Positions 1 to 8,255 of a stretch of DNA of 42,260 nt are shown here, one piece after another (the first letter of the stretch is position 1; each line of letters opens with the position of its first letter). The notes below the pieces were generated by a model that was given only the letters and a program-made list of their open reading frames with translations, did no database searches and had not been told where the DNA came from. Origin of the DNA: Chloroflexota bacterium (GTDB lineage: Bacteria > Chloroflexota > Dehalococcoidia > Bin125); NCBI GenBank assembly GCA_028874365.1, contig JAPPJZ010000060.1:1-42260 (forward strand), written 5' to 3'. The position numbers and the translations under genes were made by a program.

Positions 1-89
1 TCACGCTAGGGAGGGTCGCCCAACCTGTCAACCTTTAGGATTCATTCCCATTCGAAGCTGGGGTTTCAAATCGCTTAGAAACTCGTGGA

Positions 90-112
90 GACTCAGAGAG
101 TCACTCTCAGTC
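90..112 (-). terminator. weak hairpin downstream of the amidohydrolase gene
   Basis: GACT pairs with AGTC and GAGAG with CTCTC around a TCA loop, with a two-base bulge. It lies about 50 bases past the stop of the minus-strand amidohydrolase gene. No T-run follows, so a terminator role is only a guess. I see nothing else in positions 1-164, which hold no convincing coding sequence. Confidence 0.2.
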
Positions 113-164
113 GGGGCATCGGCCACTCTATTGTCTCCTCATTAGGTGCTGCGCGTGGAGCGGC

Positions 165-1298
165 TCAGCTCAGACTCCATAGGTTCTGCGCGTTGCCGCC
201 GACGATCTTTTGGGCGTCTTCGATCGAGTCGGTGGCGTCGAAGACGTCCCAGATGCTTTGCTGGGTGTAGCCGACGGCGCTTTCGGGGTGGGGGTAGTCC
301 GAACCCCAGAGGACCTTGTCGACGCCGATCAGGTCGAGTTGGCGCAGGCCGCTTGGGTCTTCGATGAAGGTGGCGTAGCAGTTCTCGAACCAGTAGTGGC
401 TGGGCGGCTTGGCCAGCTTGGGGGTCATCTCGCTCTCGAACGAGGCGTAGACCTTGTCGCAGTCGAAGAGGCAGCTCGGCACCCAGGAGATGCCGCCCTC
501 GGTGAAGACGACGCGGATGCCCGGGTTGCGCTCGAAGATGCCGGCGAAGGCGAGCAGGGCGAACAGGCGGCGGAAGGGCTGGAAGGCGACGACGATGGTG
601 GTGGCCAGACCGCCCTGACCGCGCGCGTCGAAGGTCTCGCCGACGTGGAAGCTGAGCGGCAGACCGGCCTCGCCGATCGCCTTCCACATGGGCTCGAGGG
701 CGCGGGCGTTGTAGTAGACCTTGGCGTGCGGCGGCGGCAGTGAGGGCATGAGGATGCCCTTGAAGCCGAGTGCCTTGATCTTCTGTAGCTCGTCCTCGGT
801 CCGCTCGGGGTCCCAGTAGTTGAGCAGCGCCAGACCGTGCAGCTTGTCCGGGTGCTCGGCGCAGAAGTCGGCCAGCATCTCGTTGTAGGCGTCCATGCAG
901 GCCTGGATGTAGTCGAAGTCCTTGTTGCGGATGACGCCGAGCATGCGCTGGGGGAAGAGGATTTCCTGGTCGACGCCTTCGCGCGAAATCTCCTCGACGC
1001 GGATGCCGGCGTCCCACATCCCGGCGCGGCCTTCGATCATTTCGCTGGGCATGGCCGGATTGTCGGTCGTCTCGCCGTCGATCTCCATGTGGAAGCCGCG
1101 CTCGTTGAAGACGCCGCGCGGTGCGCGGTCGCGGTACTTCGCGGGCATGCGGTCGATGAATTCGCCTGTCTCCAGCCAGTGGCTGTCGGCGGAGACCACG
1201 GTGGTGCCGGCGGGGAGCGGTCGGGTGGTCTCAGGGAGTTCGCGCTGGTTGGGCCAGGGCAGAGGAGTCGTGCTGATACTGCTCAGGGTGGTGGTCAT
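165..1298 (-). CDS. amidohydrolase family protein (Amidohydro_2, ACMSD-like)
   Basis: Predicted 377-aa TIM-barrel metal-dependent hydrolase or decarboxylase of the Amidohydro_2 (PF04909) type. The substrate is not determinable; relatives act on ring-cleavage acids and similar carboxylates in the cytoplasm. Residues 38-40 read DSH, where the family has its first metal-binding motif near the N terminus. A FHVGE segment lies mid-protein, and WGSDYPHPE at about 331-339 supplies the conserved C-terminal Asp (334). I chose the ATG at 1298 because the protein becomes family-like there and a GAGAG motif lies about 7 nt upstream; the reading frame is open for 55 more codons of low-complexity sequence. 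It diverges from the MFS permease gene, so the two could share a substrate, but that is only positional. Family is confident, function is not. Confidence 0.85.
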   Translation of the reverse strand: MTTTLSSISTTPLPWPNQRELPETTRPLPAGTTVVSADSHWLETGEFIDRMPAKYRDRAPRGVFNERGFHMEIDGETTDNPAMPSEMIEGRAGMWDAGIRVEEISREGVDQEILFPQRMLGVIRNKDFDYIQACMDAYNEMLADFCAEHPDKLHGLALLNYWDPERTEDELQKIKALGFKGILMPSLPPPHAKVYYNARALEPMWKAIGEAGLPLSFHVGETFDARGQGGLATTIVVAFQPFRRLFALLAFAGIFERNPGIRVVFTEGGISWVPSCLFDCDKVYASFESEMTPKLAKPPSHYWFENCYATFIEDPSGLRQLDLIGVDKVLWGSDYPHPESAVGYTQQSIWDVFDATDSIEDAQKIVGGNAQNLWSLS

Positions 1299-1415
1299 GC
1301 GGCGTCTCTCAGGCTGCGGCGGTCTGTGGCAATCAGGATAGTGGGTGGGGGCTCTGGTCTGGCCTGCCTGGATGGCGACGGCTGCTTGAGCGGAGCCCCC
1401 CTCTGCCTGCGGCAT

Positions 1416-1439
1416 CTCCCCCCGCTGGCGCGGGGGGAG
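1416..1439. repeat. GC palindrome, possible copy of a dispersed intergenic repeat
   Basis: A perfect 10-bp inverted repeat (CTCCCCCCGC / GCGGGGGGAG) around a TGGC loop lies between the divergent amidohydrolase and MFS genes, followed by a purine-rich GAGAGG/GGGGAGAG tract. Related CTCCC...GGGAG hairpins occur at 4071-4098 and 27300-27318. It sits upstream of both flanking starts, so it is not a terminator for either. Confidence 0.5.
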
Positions 1440-1469
1440 AGAGGAAAGGGGAGAGAGTGACACTGCGAG

Positions 1470-1475
1470 TAGCCT
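1470..1475 (+). promoter_or_regulatory. TANNNT -10 box for a leaderless-type MFS start
   Basis: TAGCCT ends 7 nt before the ATG at 1483, which has no Shine-Dalgarno sequence in front of it. That spacing would put the transcription start at or next to the ATG. I see no good -35 element. It is one of six sites in the window with this geometry. Confidence 0.4.
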
Positions 1476-1482
1476 GCGGGCT

Positions 1483-2784
1483 ATGGCTGTTGAGACGACG
1501 ACTTACGAGCCCCGGGCCAAGCGGCGGTGGCGAATCTCGCGGGTCTACTACGGCTGGTACGTGCTGTTTGGGATGGTGGTGGCGCTGATCGTCGCCGAGG
1601 GTGTGACGATCGGTTCGCTCAGCGCCTACACACAGCCGCTGGAGAATCACTTCGGCTGGACACGCGCCCAGGTTTCGATGGGCTTCTCGGTCACCGTCGG
1701 GACGATCGGGTTGTTCGCGCCGATCATCGGGCGGCTGATCGATGTGGTCGGGCCGCGTCGGCTGATGCTGATCGGGGCGCCACTGTGCGGGGCCGCGTTC
1801 GTACTGCTCGCGTTCATGACCGAACTCTGGCAGTGGTACGTCTACCTCGGTATCTCCTCGCTGGCGCTGGGGTTGATCGCCTATATCCCGGCGCAGGCGC
1901 TGGCGGTGCGCTGGTTCGACCAGCGTCGGGCCGTTGCGCTGAGCATCATCGGAGCGTCGGTCTGGATGGGCCAGCTACTGATGCTGCCCCTGGTCCAGGT
2001 GATCATCTCGAGCCTTGGCTGGGAAGACGCGTTCATCTACTCGGGCATGCTGGTCGTGGGCGCCTACATCGTGGCCTTCATCTTCGTGCGTGACCAACCT
2101 CGAGCAAACGAGAGCGACTCCGGGACGGCGTCTGCTGCGGTCGGGAGCTCGCAGGGACCGGTCGTGCTGAGCGGAATGACCCTAGGTCAGACGATGCGCA
2201 CGCCGCTGTTCTGGGCGCTCGTCTTCGGACTGATGTTGCTTTACTTCGTCGTGTTCGGCTGGATGTCCCAGGGTGTTCCGTACTACCAGTCGGTTGGATT
2301 CTCCGACACCTGGTCGGCGCAGATCGTCTCGTTGACCGCTGGCGGCGCGGTGGTGTGGTTGCTGGTCGCCGGATCGCAACTGGAACGCTTCCGTCGACCG
2401 GAGCGCATCGCCGCGGTGGGCGCGTTGTTCGTATGCGGTTCGTTGATGGTGCTCTATGTCACCGGAGGCGACATCCCTGGGGTCAGCGTTGCGGTCGTCC
2501 TGTACATCGTTGGATTTGCCGCGACGCCGCCGCTGGAGGCGTTGATGCTGTCGCGGGCGTTTGGACTCAAGAACTTCGCCACGATCATGGGGTCGGCGTT
2601 TCTGTTTCAGACGATTGCGATCGTGTTCTCGCCGATCATCGCCGGCAGCATCTACGATCGCGACGGCAACTATGACCTCGTGCTGATCATCTACGCGGTC
2701 TGCGTTGCAGCGAGTTGCCTGGTGTTCCTGGTCGCGAGCCGATTGCCGCAGCCGTTCGCCCATCAGGCTCGGTTGGATGCGTAA
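1483..2784 (+). CDS. MFS transporter (oxalate/formate antiporter or monocarboxylate-transporter-like)
   Basis: A 433-aa integral membrane transporter with about 12 hydrophobic segments. The first starts near YYGWYVLFGMVVALIVAEGV at residue 25, and the central hydrophilic loop lies around residues 205-235, splitting the protein into two six-helix halves. The loop between helices 2 and 3 carries GRLIDVVGPRR, the MFS signature position. The YYGWY N terminus and QPLENHFGWTRAQVSMGFSV resemble the oxalate/formate and monocarboxylate branches, so an organic acid is a plausible substrate. The adjacent divergent amidohydrolase fits carboxylate uptake and breakdown. There is no clear ribosome-binding site; see the TAGCCT box. 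The end of the gene lies 17 bases from the tRNA-Pro 3' end on the other strand. Confidence 0.88.
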   Translation: MAVETTTYEPRAKRRWRISRVYYGWYVLFGMVVALIVAEGVTIGSLSAYTQPLENHFGWTRAQVSMGFSVTVGTIGLFAPIIGRLIDVVGPRRLMLIGAPLCGAAFVLLAFMTELWQWYVYLGISSLALGLIAYIPAQALAVRWFDQRRAVALSIIGASVWMGQLLMLPLVQVIISSLGWEDAFIYSGMLVVGAYIVAFIFVRDQPRANESDSGTASAAVGSSQGPVVLSGMTLGQTMRTPLFWALVFGLMLLYFVVFGWMSQGVPYYQSVGFSDTWSAQIVSLTAGGAVVWLLVAGSQLERFRRPERIAAVGALFVCGSLMVLYVTGGDIPGVSVAVVLYIVGFAATPPLEALMLSRAFGLKNFATIMGSAFLFQTIAIVFSPIIAGSIYDRDGNYDLVLIIYAVCVAASCLVFLVASRLPQPFAHQARLDA

Positions 2785-2800
2785 GACCGAAGGAATAGTG

Positions 2801-2878
<78 letters not shown>

Positions 2879-2902
2879 ACGGATTCAGCTTACTACCAGC
2901 CT

Positions 2903-4042
2903 CTACCAATTCGTGAAGGAGCCGTCACGGCGCTTGAGCATGGGCGCGTAGCCGACGCCGGGTTCCGGGTACTGCGACGCAGCTTCTGCGTCAAACGTGA
3001 TACCCCAGCCAGGCTGGTCGGTGGGCAGCGCGTGGCCGCGCTCGAACGGGGTCTGTTGCGGGAAGACGTCCTCGAGCGAGGTGCCGGGTTCCTTCGCCAT
3101 CTCCAGGACACCGGCATTGACCGCGGCGAGGGTGAGATGCGCTCCGGCGGCTGAGGAGACCGGGCCGAGGGGATTGTGGGGGACGATCTGGATGTGATGC
3201 GTCTCGGCCCAGCGAGCAATCTTGAGCGCCTCGGTGAATCCGCCGACGAGACAGAGGTCGATGCGCGCGTAGTCGATCAGTTCCTCCTCGATCGCCGTGG
3301 CGAAGCCCCACTTGGTGAACCACTGCTCGCCGGCGGCGAGCGGGACGCTGGTGCGTTCGCGTAGGCGACGGTAGGACTCGGGCCGCTCGGAGCGGAGCGC
3401 GTCCTCGATGAAGTAGGGGTTGACGTGCTCGACGGCGCGACAGTAGCGGAGCGAGTCGGGCAGATCGATGCGGGTGTGGACGTCCACGCAGAGTTCCAGT
3501 TCGGGGCCGAAGTGAGAGCGCACGGCTTCGATGGCTCGAATCGATTTGCGCACGGCGTCTGAGGGATCAAAGGCTTCGCCGGTAGTCCCGCTGAATCCCC
3601 AACGGGCGAAACGCCAGCCGTCGGCGACGGTTTGCTCGATGTCGTCGATGAGTTTGGCGGGGTCGTCCTCGCCCTCGTTGTGGGGATAGCAGTGAATGCG
3701 GTCGCGGACGAGTCCGCCGATCAGGTTGTAGACGGGCTGGCCGAGCAGCTTGCCCTTGAGATCCCAGAGCGCGAGATCGATGGCGGAAATAGCGGCGCAG
3801 TTGATCCGATCGGCGGGGAAGAACGAGGCGCGGGCCATGAGCTGCCAGAGATGCTCGGTACGCATCGGATCTTCGCCGATGGCTAGCTCGGCGAAGCGCT
3901 CGACGGCGGCGGCGACCGGCTTCTCTTGCCAGCTCAGACCGGATTCTCCGACGCCGTAGGTGCCATCGTCGGCGGTGACAGTGACGAAGAGGTGGGGTCG
4001 CCAGGCCATGATCGGATAGACGTCGACGCTGGTGATTTGCAT
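2903..4042 (-). CDS. enolase-superfamily (mandelate racemase/muconate lactonizing) acid-sugar dehydratase-like protein
   Basis: A 379-aa protein with the N-terminal capping domain and TIM barrel of the MR/MLE enolase superfamily. It probably dehydrates a sugar acid through an Mg-stabilised enolate. Visible landmarks are [17 protein letters not shown], then DVHTR (first metal Asp, with a His two residues on, as in galactonate-dehydratase-like enzymes), FIEDAL (second metal Glu), AAGEQWF (third acidic ligand) and VPHNPLGPV with the catalytic-type His of the seventh strand. The lysine pair typical of racemases is not obvious; that stretch reads RFARWGF. The ATG at 4042 has GAGG upstream. The gene is 88 bases beyond the zinc-ribbon gene on the same strand, separated by a hairpin repeat. 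SAR202 genomes are known for many paralogs of this superfamily. The substrate is unknown. Confidence 0.9.
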   Translation of the reverse strand: MQITSVDVYPIMAWRPHLFVTVTADDGTYGVGESGLSWQEKPVAAAVERFAELAIGEDPMRTEHLWQLMARASFFPADRINCAAISAIDLALWDLKGKLLGQPVYNLIGGLVRDRIHCYPHNEGEDDPAKLIDDIEQTVADGWRFARWGFSGTTGEAFDPSDAVRKSIRAIEAVRSHFGPELELCVDVHTRIDLPDSLRYCRAVEHVNPYFIEDALRSERPESYRRLRERTSVPLAAGEQWFTKWGFATAIEEELIDYARIDLCLVGGFTEALKIARWAETHHIQIVPHNPLGPVSSAAGAHLTLAAVNAGVLEMAKEPGTSLEDVFPQQTPFERGHALPTDQPGWGITFDAEAASQYPEPGVGYAPMLKRRDGSFTNW

Positions 4043-4070
4043 GATGCTTGGCCTCGGGTGCGCTGATCTC

Positions 4071-4098
4071 TTCTCCCGCCGCGCTACGGCGGGGAGAA
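4071..4098. repeat. hairpin repeat between zinc-ribbon and enolase genes
   Basis: An imperfect inverted repeat TTCTCCCGCCG / CGGCGGGGAGAA with loop CGCTA and one extra G on the right arm. It lies between two minus-strand genes and resembles the hairpins at 1416-1439 and 27300-27318. It could act as a transcription terminator for the upstream gene or be a REP-like element. Confidence 0.45.
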
Positions 4099-4130
4099 CG
4101 GGTCAGCGCGCAGCCTGGCGTTGAGTTCGA

Positions 4131-4355
4131 CTATCGCCGGTCGTCGCGGCCGTCGTAGATCGGCTCGTTCAGATAGACGTCGCCGTTTCGGATCTTGAGG
4201 TTGAACAGGCACTTGGGGTCGGTACAGACCCAAGCCTTGAAGTGGACGGCTGCGCCCTGTCCGCCGAAGTCCGAGAGCGGGACCAAGACTCCGCCCTCGC
4301 ACTGCGCGCACCTCGGGTATCCGCCCTGCACCACGCCGAGATCATCGTTCGCCAT
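4131..4355 (-). CDS. 74-aa putative zinc-ribbon protein
   Basis: A small cytoplasmic protein of unknown function. It has one CxxC pair (CAQC, around residue 16) and a second pair CTDPKC about 33 residues later, the spacing of a treble-clef or zinc-ribbon knuckle. The rest is beta-prone (FKAWVC, LFNLKIRNGDVYLNEPIY). The ATG at 4355 is chosen because GGGAGAG lies about 9 nt upstream; the upstream extension of the frame is low-complexity. It follows the citramalate synthase gene on the same strand after 140 bases. That gap holds a loose promoter-like pair (CGTCAA at 4466-4471 and ATGGTA at 4441-4446, read on the minus strand), but with a poor 19-bp spacer. Real gene likely, function not recognised. 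Confidence 0.6.
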   Translation of the reverse strand: MANDDLGVVQGGYPRCAQCEGGVLVPLSDFGGQGAAVHFKAWVCTDPKCLFNLKIRNGDVYLNEPIYDGRDDRR

Positions 4356-4495
4356 CGCCCCGCTCTCCCTTGGGCCACGCCCGCTCACCGGCATCCACAG
4401 CACAGTCCCGCTCAGCAGCGGCCCACGTTGTCCAATGGGTATGGTAGCGGCTGCGGCTGTTGGATCGTCAACGGCTCGCGCCAGAGGGAGCGCTG

Positions 4496-6136
4496 TTAGT
4501 CGTCCGACTGGTCCTCGCTCTGCCACTGTTCGCGGTACAGGAGGTAGTACTCGTAGGCCTCGGCGAGGGCGATCCATGAGGCTTCGATGACGTCAGGCGA
4601 GGCGCCCACGGTGGTCCAGATGCGGCGACCGTCGGTCGACTCGATCAGGACTCGGGTTTGCGCCCTGGTACCGGCGTCGGTGTCGATGATGCGCACCTTG
4701 TAGTCGAGCAAGGAGACGGACGCCAACTCGGGGTATGCGAGTTCGAGGCCCTTGCGCGCCGCGCTGTCCAGCGCGTTGACGGGGCCGTTACCGTCGGCCG
4801 TGGTGTGGAACAGTTCGTCGCCGACGCGGATCTTGGTGGTCGCTTCGGCCATCATCAACGATTCGTCTGCGCCGTTCGCCCGTTGCGGTGAGCCGGGGCG
4901 GCGGCGTTCGATGACGAGGAAATCGTCCAACTCGAACGGGGCGCGATAGTCCGGCCGCGAGCGCAGCGCGAGCAGCTCGAAGGATGCGTCGGCGGCTTCG
5001 TACTGGAACCCGCGCGATTCCATCTGCTTGACTTGGCCGAGCAGGGCGGTGGTCTCTTCCGGGGTCAGGGGTAGGTCGTGGCCGCGCTCGGCGAGCTTGA
5101 CCTGGATGTTGCGCCGGCCGGAGAGCTCGGAGACGAGGACACGGCGGTCGTTGCCGACCTCGGCCGGTTCGATGTGCTGGTAGTGCATCGGGTCTTTGAC
5201 GACGGCCGCCACGTGATAGCCAGCCTTGTGGGCGAAGGCCGACGCGCCGACGTAGGGCGAGAGTCCGTTCATGGGCAGGTTGGCCAGTTCGGCGATGAAC
5301 CGGGACGCGGTGGTGATCTCGCGCAACTGATGGTCCTCGACGACTCGAATGCCCATCTTGAGTTGCAGGTTGGGGATGATCGAGGACAGGTTGGCGTTGC
5401 CGCAGCGCTCTCCGTAGCCGTTGAGACAGCCCTGGACTTGCTCGACGCCGGCCTGTACTGCGGCCAACGAGTTGGCGACGGCGAGGTCACAGTCGTTGTG
5501 CGTGTGAATGCCCAACCTGGCATCGGGCAGCATCTCGCGGACGGCGCTGATCGCAGTGGTGACCTCGTCGGTCATCGCGCCGCCGTTGGTGTCGCAGAGA
5601 ATCAGGTACTGCGCACCGGATCGGTAGGCGGTGCTGACGACGTTAAGCGTGTAGTCGGGGTCTTCCTTGAAGCCATCGAAGAAGTGCTCGGCGTCGAAGT
5701 GGACCTCGCGTCCGATCGAGGCCATGTACTCGACCGACTCGCGGACCATCGACAGGTTCTCTTCACGTGAGGTGCTGAGGACGGTCTTGACCTGTGAGGC
5801 GATCGCTTTGCCGACGAAGGTGACGACGGGCGTTTCGGCCTCTCGCAGAGCGACGATGTTGAAGTCGGTCTCGACGTCCGCGCCCGGTTTGCGCGTGCCA
5901 CCGAAGGCAACCAACTGCGCGCGCTCGAGCGGACGCTCCTTCATCTGTTCAAAGAAGGCCTTGTCCTTCTCGTTGGAGCCGGGGAAGCCGCCCTCGACAT
6001 AGTGCATGCCGAGCGAATCGAGGCGATGGGCGACGGTGATCTTGTCCTGCAGGGAGAAGGCAATGCCTTCCATCTGCGAACCGTCTCGGAGCAGCGTGTC
6101 GTAGAGCGCGATGGGAGAGTCGGTGAACGTGGACAT
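4496..6136 (-). CDS. cimA: citramalate synthase
   Basis: A 546-aa enzyme of the DRE-TIM metallolyase family, closest to (R)-citramalate synthase. It condenses pyruvate with acetyl-CoA to give citramalate for threonine-independent isoleucine synthesis. The N terminus ALYDTLLRDGSQMEGIAFS carries the RDG catalytic motif typical of CimA. EGGFPGSNEKD, the HTHNDCDLAVANSLAA metal motif and NGYGERCGNANL follow, and a LeuA-type regulatory domain occupies roughly the last 120 residues. The length fits CimA (about 530 aa) better than 2-isopropylmalate synthase of the LeuA1 type. There is no Shine-Dalgarno before ATG 6136, but TAACCT sits 6 nt upstream. It follows the AICAR formyltransferase gene after 19 bases, so it may be both read through and separately initiated. 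A LeuA2-type activity is the main alternative. Confidence 0.9.
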   Translation of the reverse strand: MSTFTDSPIALYDTLLRDGSQMEGIAFSLQDKITVAHRLDSLGMHYVEGGFPGSNEKDKAFFEQMKERPLERAQLVAFGGTRKPGADVETDFNIVALREAETPVVTFVGKAIASQVKTVLSTSREENLSMVRESVEYMASIGREVHFDAEHFFDGFKEDPDYTLNVVSTAYRSGAQYLILCDTNGGAMTDEVTTAISAVREMLPDARLGIHTHNDCDLAVANSLAAVQAGVEQVQGCLNGYGERCGNANLSSIIPNLQLKMGIRVVEDHQLREITTASRFIAELANLPMNGLSPYVGASAFAHKAGYHVAAVVKDPMHYQHIEPAEVGNDRRVLVSELSGRRNIQVKLAERGHDLPLTPEETTALLGQVKQMESRGFQYEAADASFELLALRSRPDYRAPFELDDFLVIERRRPGSPQRANGADESLMMAEATTKIRVGDELFHTTADGNGPVNALDSAARKGLELAYPELASVSLLDYKVRIIDTDAGTRAQTRVLIESTDGRRIWTTVGASPDVIEASWIALAEAYEYYLLYREQWQSEDQSDD

Positions 6137-6142
6137 GGTTTG

Positions 6143-6148
6143 AGGTTA
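6143..6148 (-). promoter_or_regulatory. TANNNT -10 box for a leaderless-type cimA start
   Basis: On the minus strand TAACCT is followed by 6 nt and then the cimA ATG (TAACCT-CAAACC-ATG). A TTG-containing hexamer (TTGTTC) lies about 16 bp further upstream, inside the end of the preceding gene. No ribosome-binding site is present. Confidence 0.45.
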
Positions 6149-6155
6149 CAACTGA

Positions 6156-7325
6156 TCAGTGACGGAACAAACGTTGTCCTGTTAGCGCCATGGTGATGCC
6201 GTACTGATTGCAGGCGTGGGTCGTATCGGCGTCGGCGATGGATCCGCCGGGCTGGAGGATGTGCGTGACGGCCGATGCCTGGGCGCGGTCGACGTTGTCG
6301 CGGAAGGGCATGAAGGCGTCGTGGCTCAGCACGGTCCGAAACCGGCCGATCCAGTCATGGCGATCGTCATTCGAGAGCGGACCGGTCCAATTGACGATCT
6401 GCGACCGCAGCCGCTCGCGTTCCGGTTCTGAGAGCTCGCTCCAGGCGATGTATTGCTCGCGGGCGGCGAAACGGTCGGGTCGCTTGAGCGATGAGTCGAA
6501 CTGGAGGCCGAGCACCTGATCGTGTTGTTGGAGCATCCAGCGATCGGCTTTGCCGCAAGCGAGACGGCTGCAGTGGATCCTCGACTGCTGGCCGGCGCCG
6601 AGACCGATTACCTGTCCCTCGGCGGCTACGCAGACCGAGTTGGACTGCGTGTAGCGGAGCGCGATCGTGGCGACGAGGAGGTCACGACGGACATCATCGG
6701 GGAACTCGGTCAGCTCGGTGACAGGATTGGCGAAGATTGAATCGTCGATCGTCTTGCCATCGAGCGGCTGCTCAAGTCGGATGCCGAAATGGTCGCGCGA
6801 CTCGACGGCGGGCGTTGGCGCGTCGGGATCAGCCTGCAGGATGAGGTAACGTCCGCCCTTCTTCCTGCGCAGGATCTCCAGCGCTTCCACTTCGTAACCG
6901 GGGGCAATGATGCCGTCCGAGACCTCGCGGCGGAGGAAGCGGGCGAGTGGTTCGTCGACCGTGTTCGAGACTGCGGCGAAGTCGCCATAAGCGCTGACGA
7001 GGTCGCCGCCTCGAGCGCGGACATACGCAGCCGCCACAGGCGACAGTTCCAGCTTCTCCACCTCGTAGGAGCGGGCGAGCCGCTCGGAGAGCGGCAATCC
7101 GATTGCGGCCCCGGCCGGAGACACGTGCTTGAAGGACGCCGCCGCCGGTTGGTCAAGGGCTGCGCGTAGTTCTCGGACGAGATTCCACGAACTCAAGGCA
7201 TCAAGCAGGTTGATATAGCCCGGCTGCCCGTTCAGGATCTCAAACGGCCACTCGCCGATTGGCGACGCGTTGGCCGGCGCCTGGTGAGGATTGATGCCGT
7301 AGCGCAGCGGGACGGTGTCGGACAT
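6156..7325 (-). CDS. stand-alone AICAR formyltransferase (PurH C-terminal domain only)
   Basis: A 389-aa phosphoribosylaminoimidazolecarboxamide formyltransferase. It transfers a formyl group from 10-formyltetrahydrofolate to AICAR, the penultimate step of IMP synthesis. The protein starts with LRYGINPHQ, the point where the AICARFT domain of fused PurH begins. The catalytic Lys-His pair is K66-H67 in SFKHVSPAG, followed by EVSDGIIAPGYE, YTQSNSV, GAGQQSRIHC and a DAFMPFRDNVD near the C terminus. The IMP cyclohydrolase domain (MGS-like, about 190 aa) is absent and must be supplied elsewhere. Many blocks match the human ATIC formyltransferase half better than E. coli PurH, as judged from memory. 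The ATG at 7325 lies 5 bases after the epimerase stop, so the two genes are probably co-transcribed. Confidence 0.9.
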   Translation of the reverse strand: MSDTVPLRYGINPHQAPANASPIGEWPFEILNGQPGYINLLDALSSWNLVRELRAALDQPAAASFKHVSPAGAAIGLPLSERLARSYEVEKLELSPVAAAYVRARGGDLVSAYGDFAAVSNTVDEPLARFLRREVSDGIIAPGYEVEALEILRRKKGGRYLILQADPDAPTPAVESRDHFGIRLEQPLDGKTIDDSIFANPVTELTEFPDDVRRDLLVATIALRYTQSNSVCVAAEGQVIGLGAGQQSRIHCSRLACGKADRWMLQQHDQVLGLQFDSSLKRPDRFAAREQYIAWSELSEPERERLRSQIVNWTGPLSNDDRHDWIGRFRTVLSHDAFMPFRDNVDRAQASAVTHILQPGGSIADADTTHACNQYGITMALTGQRLFRH

Positions 7326-7330
7326 ATCGG

Positions 7331-8212
7331 TCAGGCGACGAGATCCTGGAGGGCGGCATCGATGTCGGTGAACTTGAACCGATAGCCGAGGTCGAGCGTC
7401 CTGGTCGGCAGGATGCGCTGAGAGGCGAGCAACACGCTGGCGCCTTCGCCGAGCGCGAGTTTCAGGGCCAGCGGTGGCACGGGCATTAGAGCCGGCCGGC
7501 CGAGCGCTCGACCGAGCGCGCCGGAAAACTGGCTGTTGCGAACCGGGTTGGGCGCGGTCAGGTTGATCGCACCCTCGACGTGATTCTGTTCCAGCGCGTA
7601 GAGGATCGCGCCGACTGCGTCGTCGATATGGATCCAACTCCACCATGCCCGGCCGAGTCCGATTGGTCCGCCCAAACCGAGCCGGAACGGGAACAGCAGA
7701 CGGGGGAGTGCGCCGCCTTCGTTGGCCATGACGATGCCGAATCGAGCATTCACCGTGCGCACGCCCGCACCCTGGGATTCTGCCTCCCAGTCGACGCACA
7801 GTTGCGCCAGGAAGTCGTTGCCGGCCGGCGCGACTTCGGTCGATTGGCGCTCGACCTGGTTGCCGTAGTAACCGATGGCCGATGCGCAGACGAGCACCCC
7901 CGGCTTCTCGGCGGCCTCCTGGATCGCCTGGACGACCTGGCGGGTCGTTTCGATGCGGCTGTCGCGGAGCGCGGCCTTGCGGGCATTCGACCAGCGTTGG
8001 TCGACGATGCCCTCGCCGGCCAGGTGGACGACACCGGCGGCGCCGGCGACGGCGTCGGTGAGACCGTCCCAGCCAGTCCAGTTGACGCCGGTGAGCGCGG
8101 TGTGCGCTCGGGGATTGCGGGACACGGCGGTGACGCTGATGCCGCGGTTTCGGAGTTCACGAATGAGCGCTCCTCCGACCAGACCACTGGCGCCGGTAAT
8201 GACGATGTGCAT
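7331..8212 (-). CDS. TIGR01777 family NAD(P)-binding epimerase
   Basis: A 293-aa atypical extended SDR of the TIGR01777 (YfcH/SDR39U1) family. Its physiological reaction is unknown; it is called an epimerase by fold. GASGLVGG at residues 7-14 is the dinucleotide-binding loop. HLAGEGI, RWSNARKAALRDSRI, SAIGYYG (the Tyr of the active site) and the family hallmark WWSWIHIDDAVGAI follow, and the C-terminal DUF1731-like region ends in FTDIDAALQDLV. Length is normal for the family. GGGAAGGGAG before ATG 8212 is a strong ribosome-binding site. It sits 43 bases after the DinB gene and 5 bases before the AICAR formyltransferase gene. Confidence 0.9.
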   Translation of the reverse strand: MHIVITGASGLVGGALIRELRNRGISVTAVSRNPRAHTALTGVNWTGWDGLTDAVAGAAGVVHLAGEGIVDQRWSNARKAALRDSRIETTRQVVQAIQEAAEKPGVLVCASAIGYYGNQVERQSTEVAPAGNDFLAQLCVDWEAESQGAGVRTVNARFGIVMANEGGALPRLLFPFRLGLGGPIGLGRAWWSWIHIDDAVGAILYALEQNHVEGAINLTAPNPVRNSQFSGALGRALGRPALMPVPPLALKLALGEGASVLLASQRILPTRTLDLGYRFKFTDIDAALQDLVA

Positions 8213-8255
8213 CTGTCGGCTCCCTTCCCGTTCCCGTTGCCGCAGCGTTGCGCAA

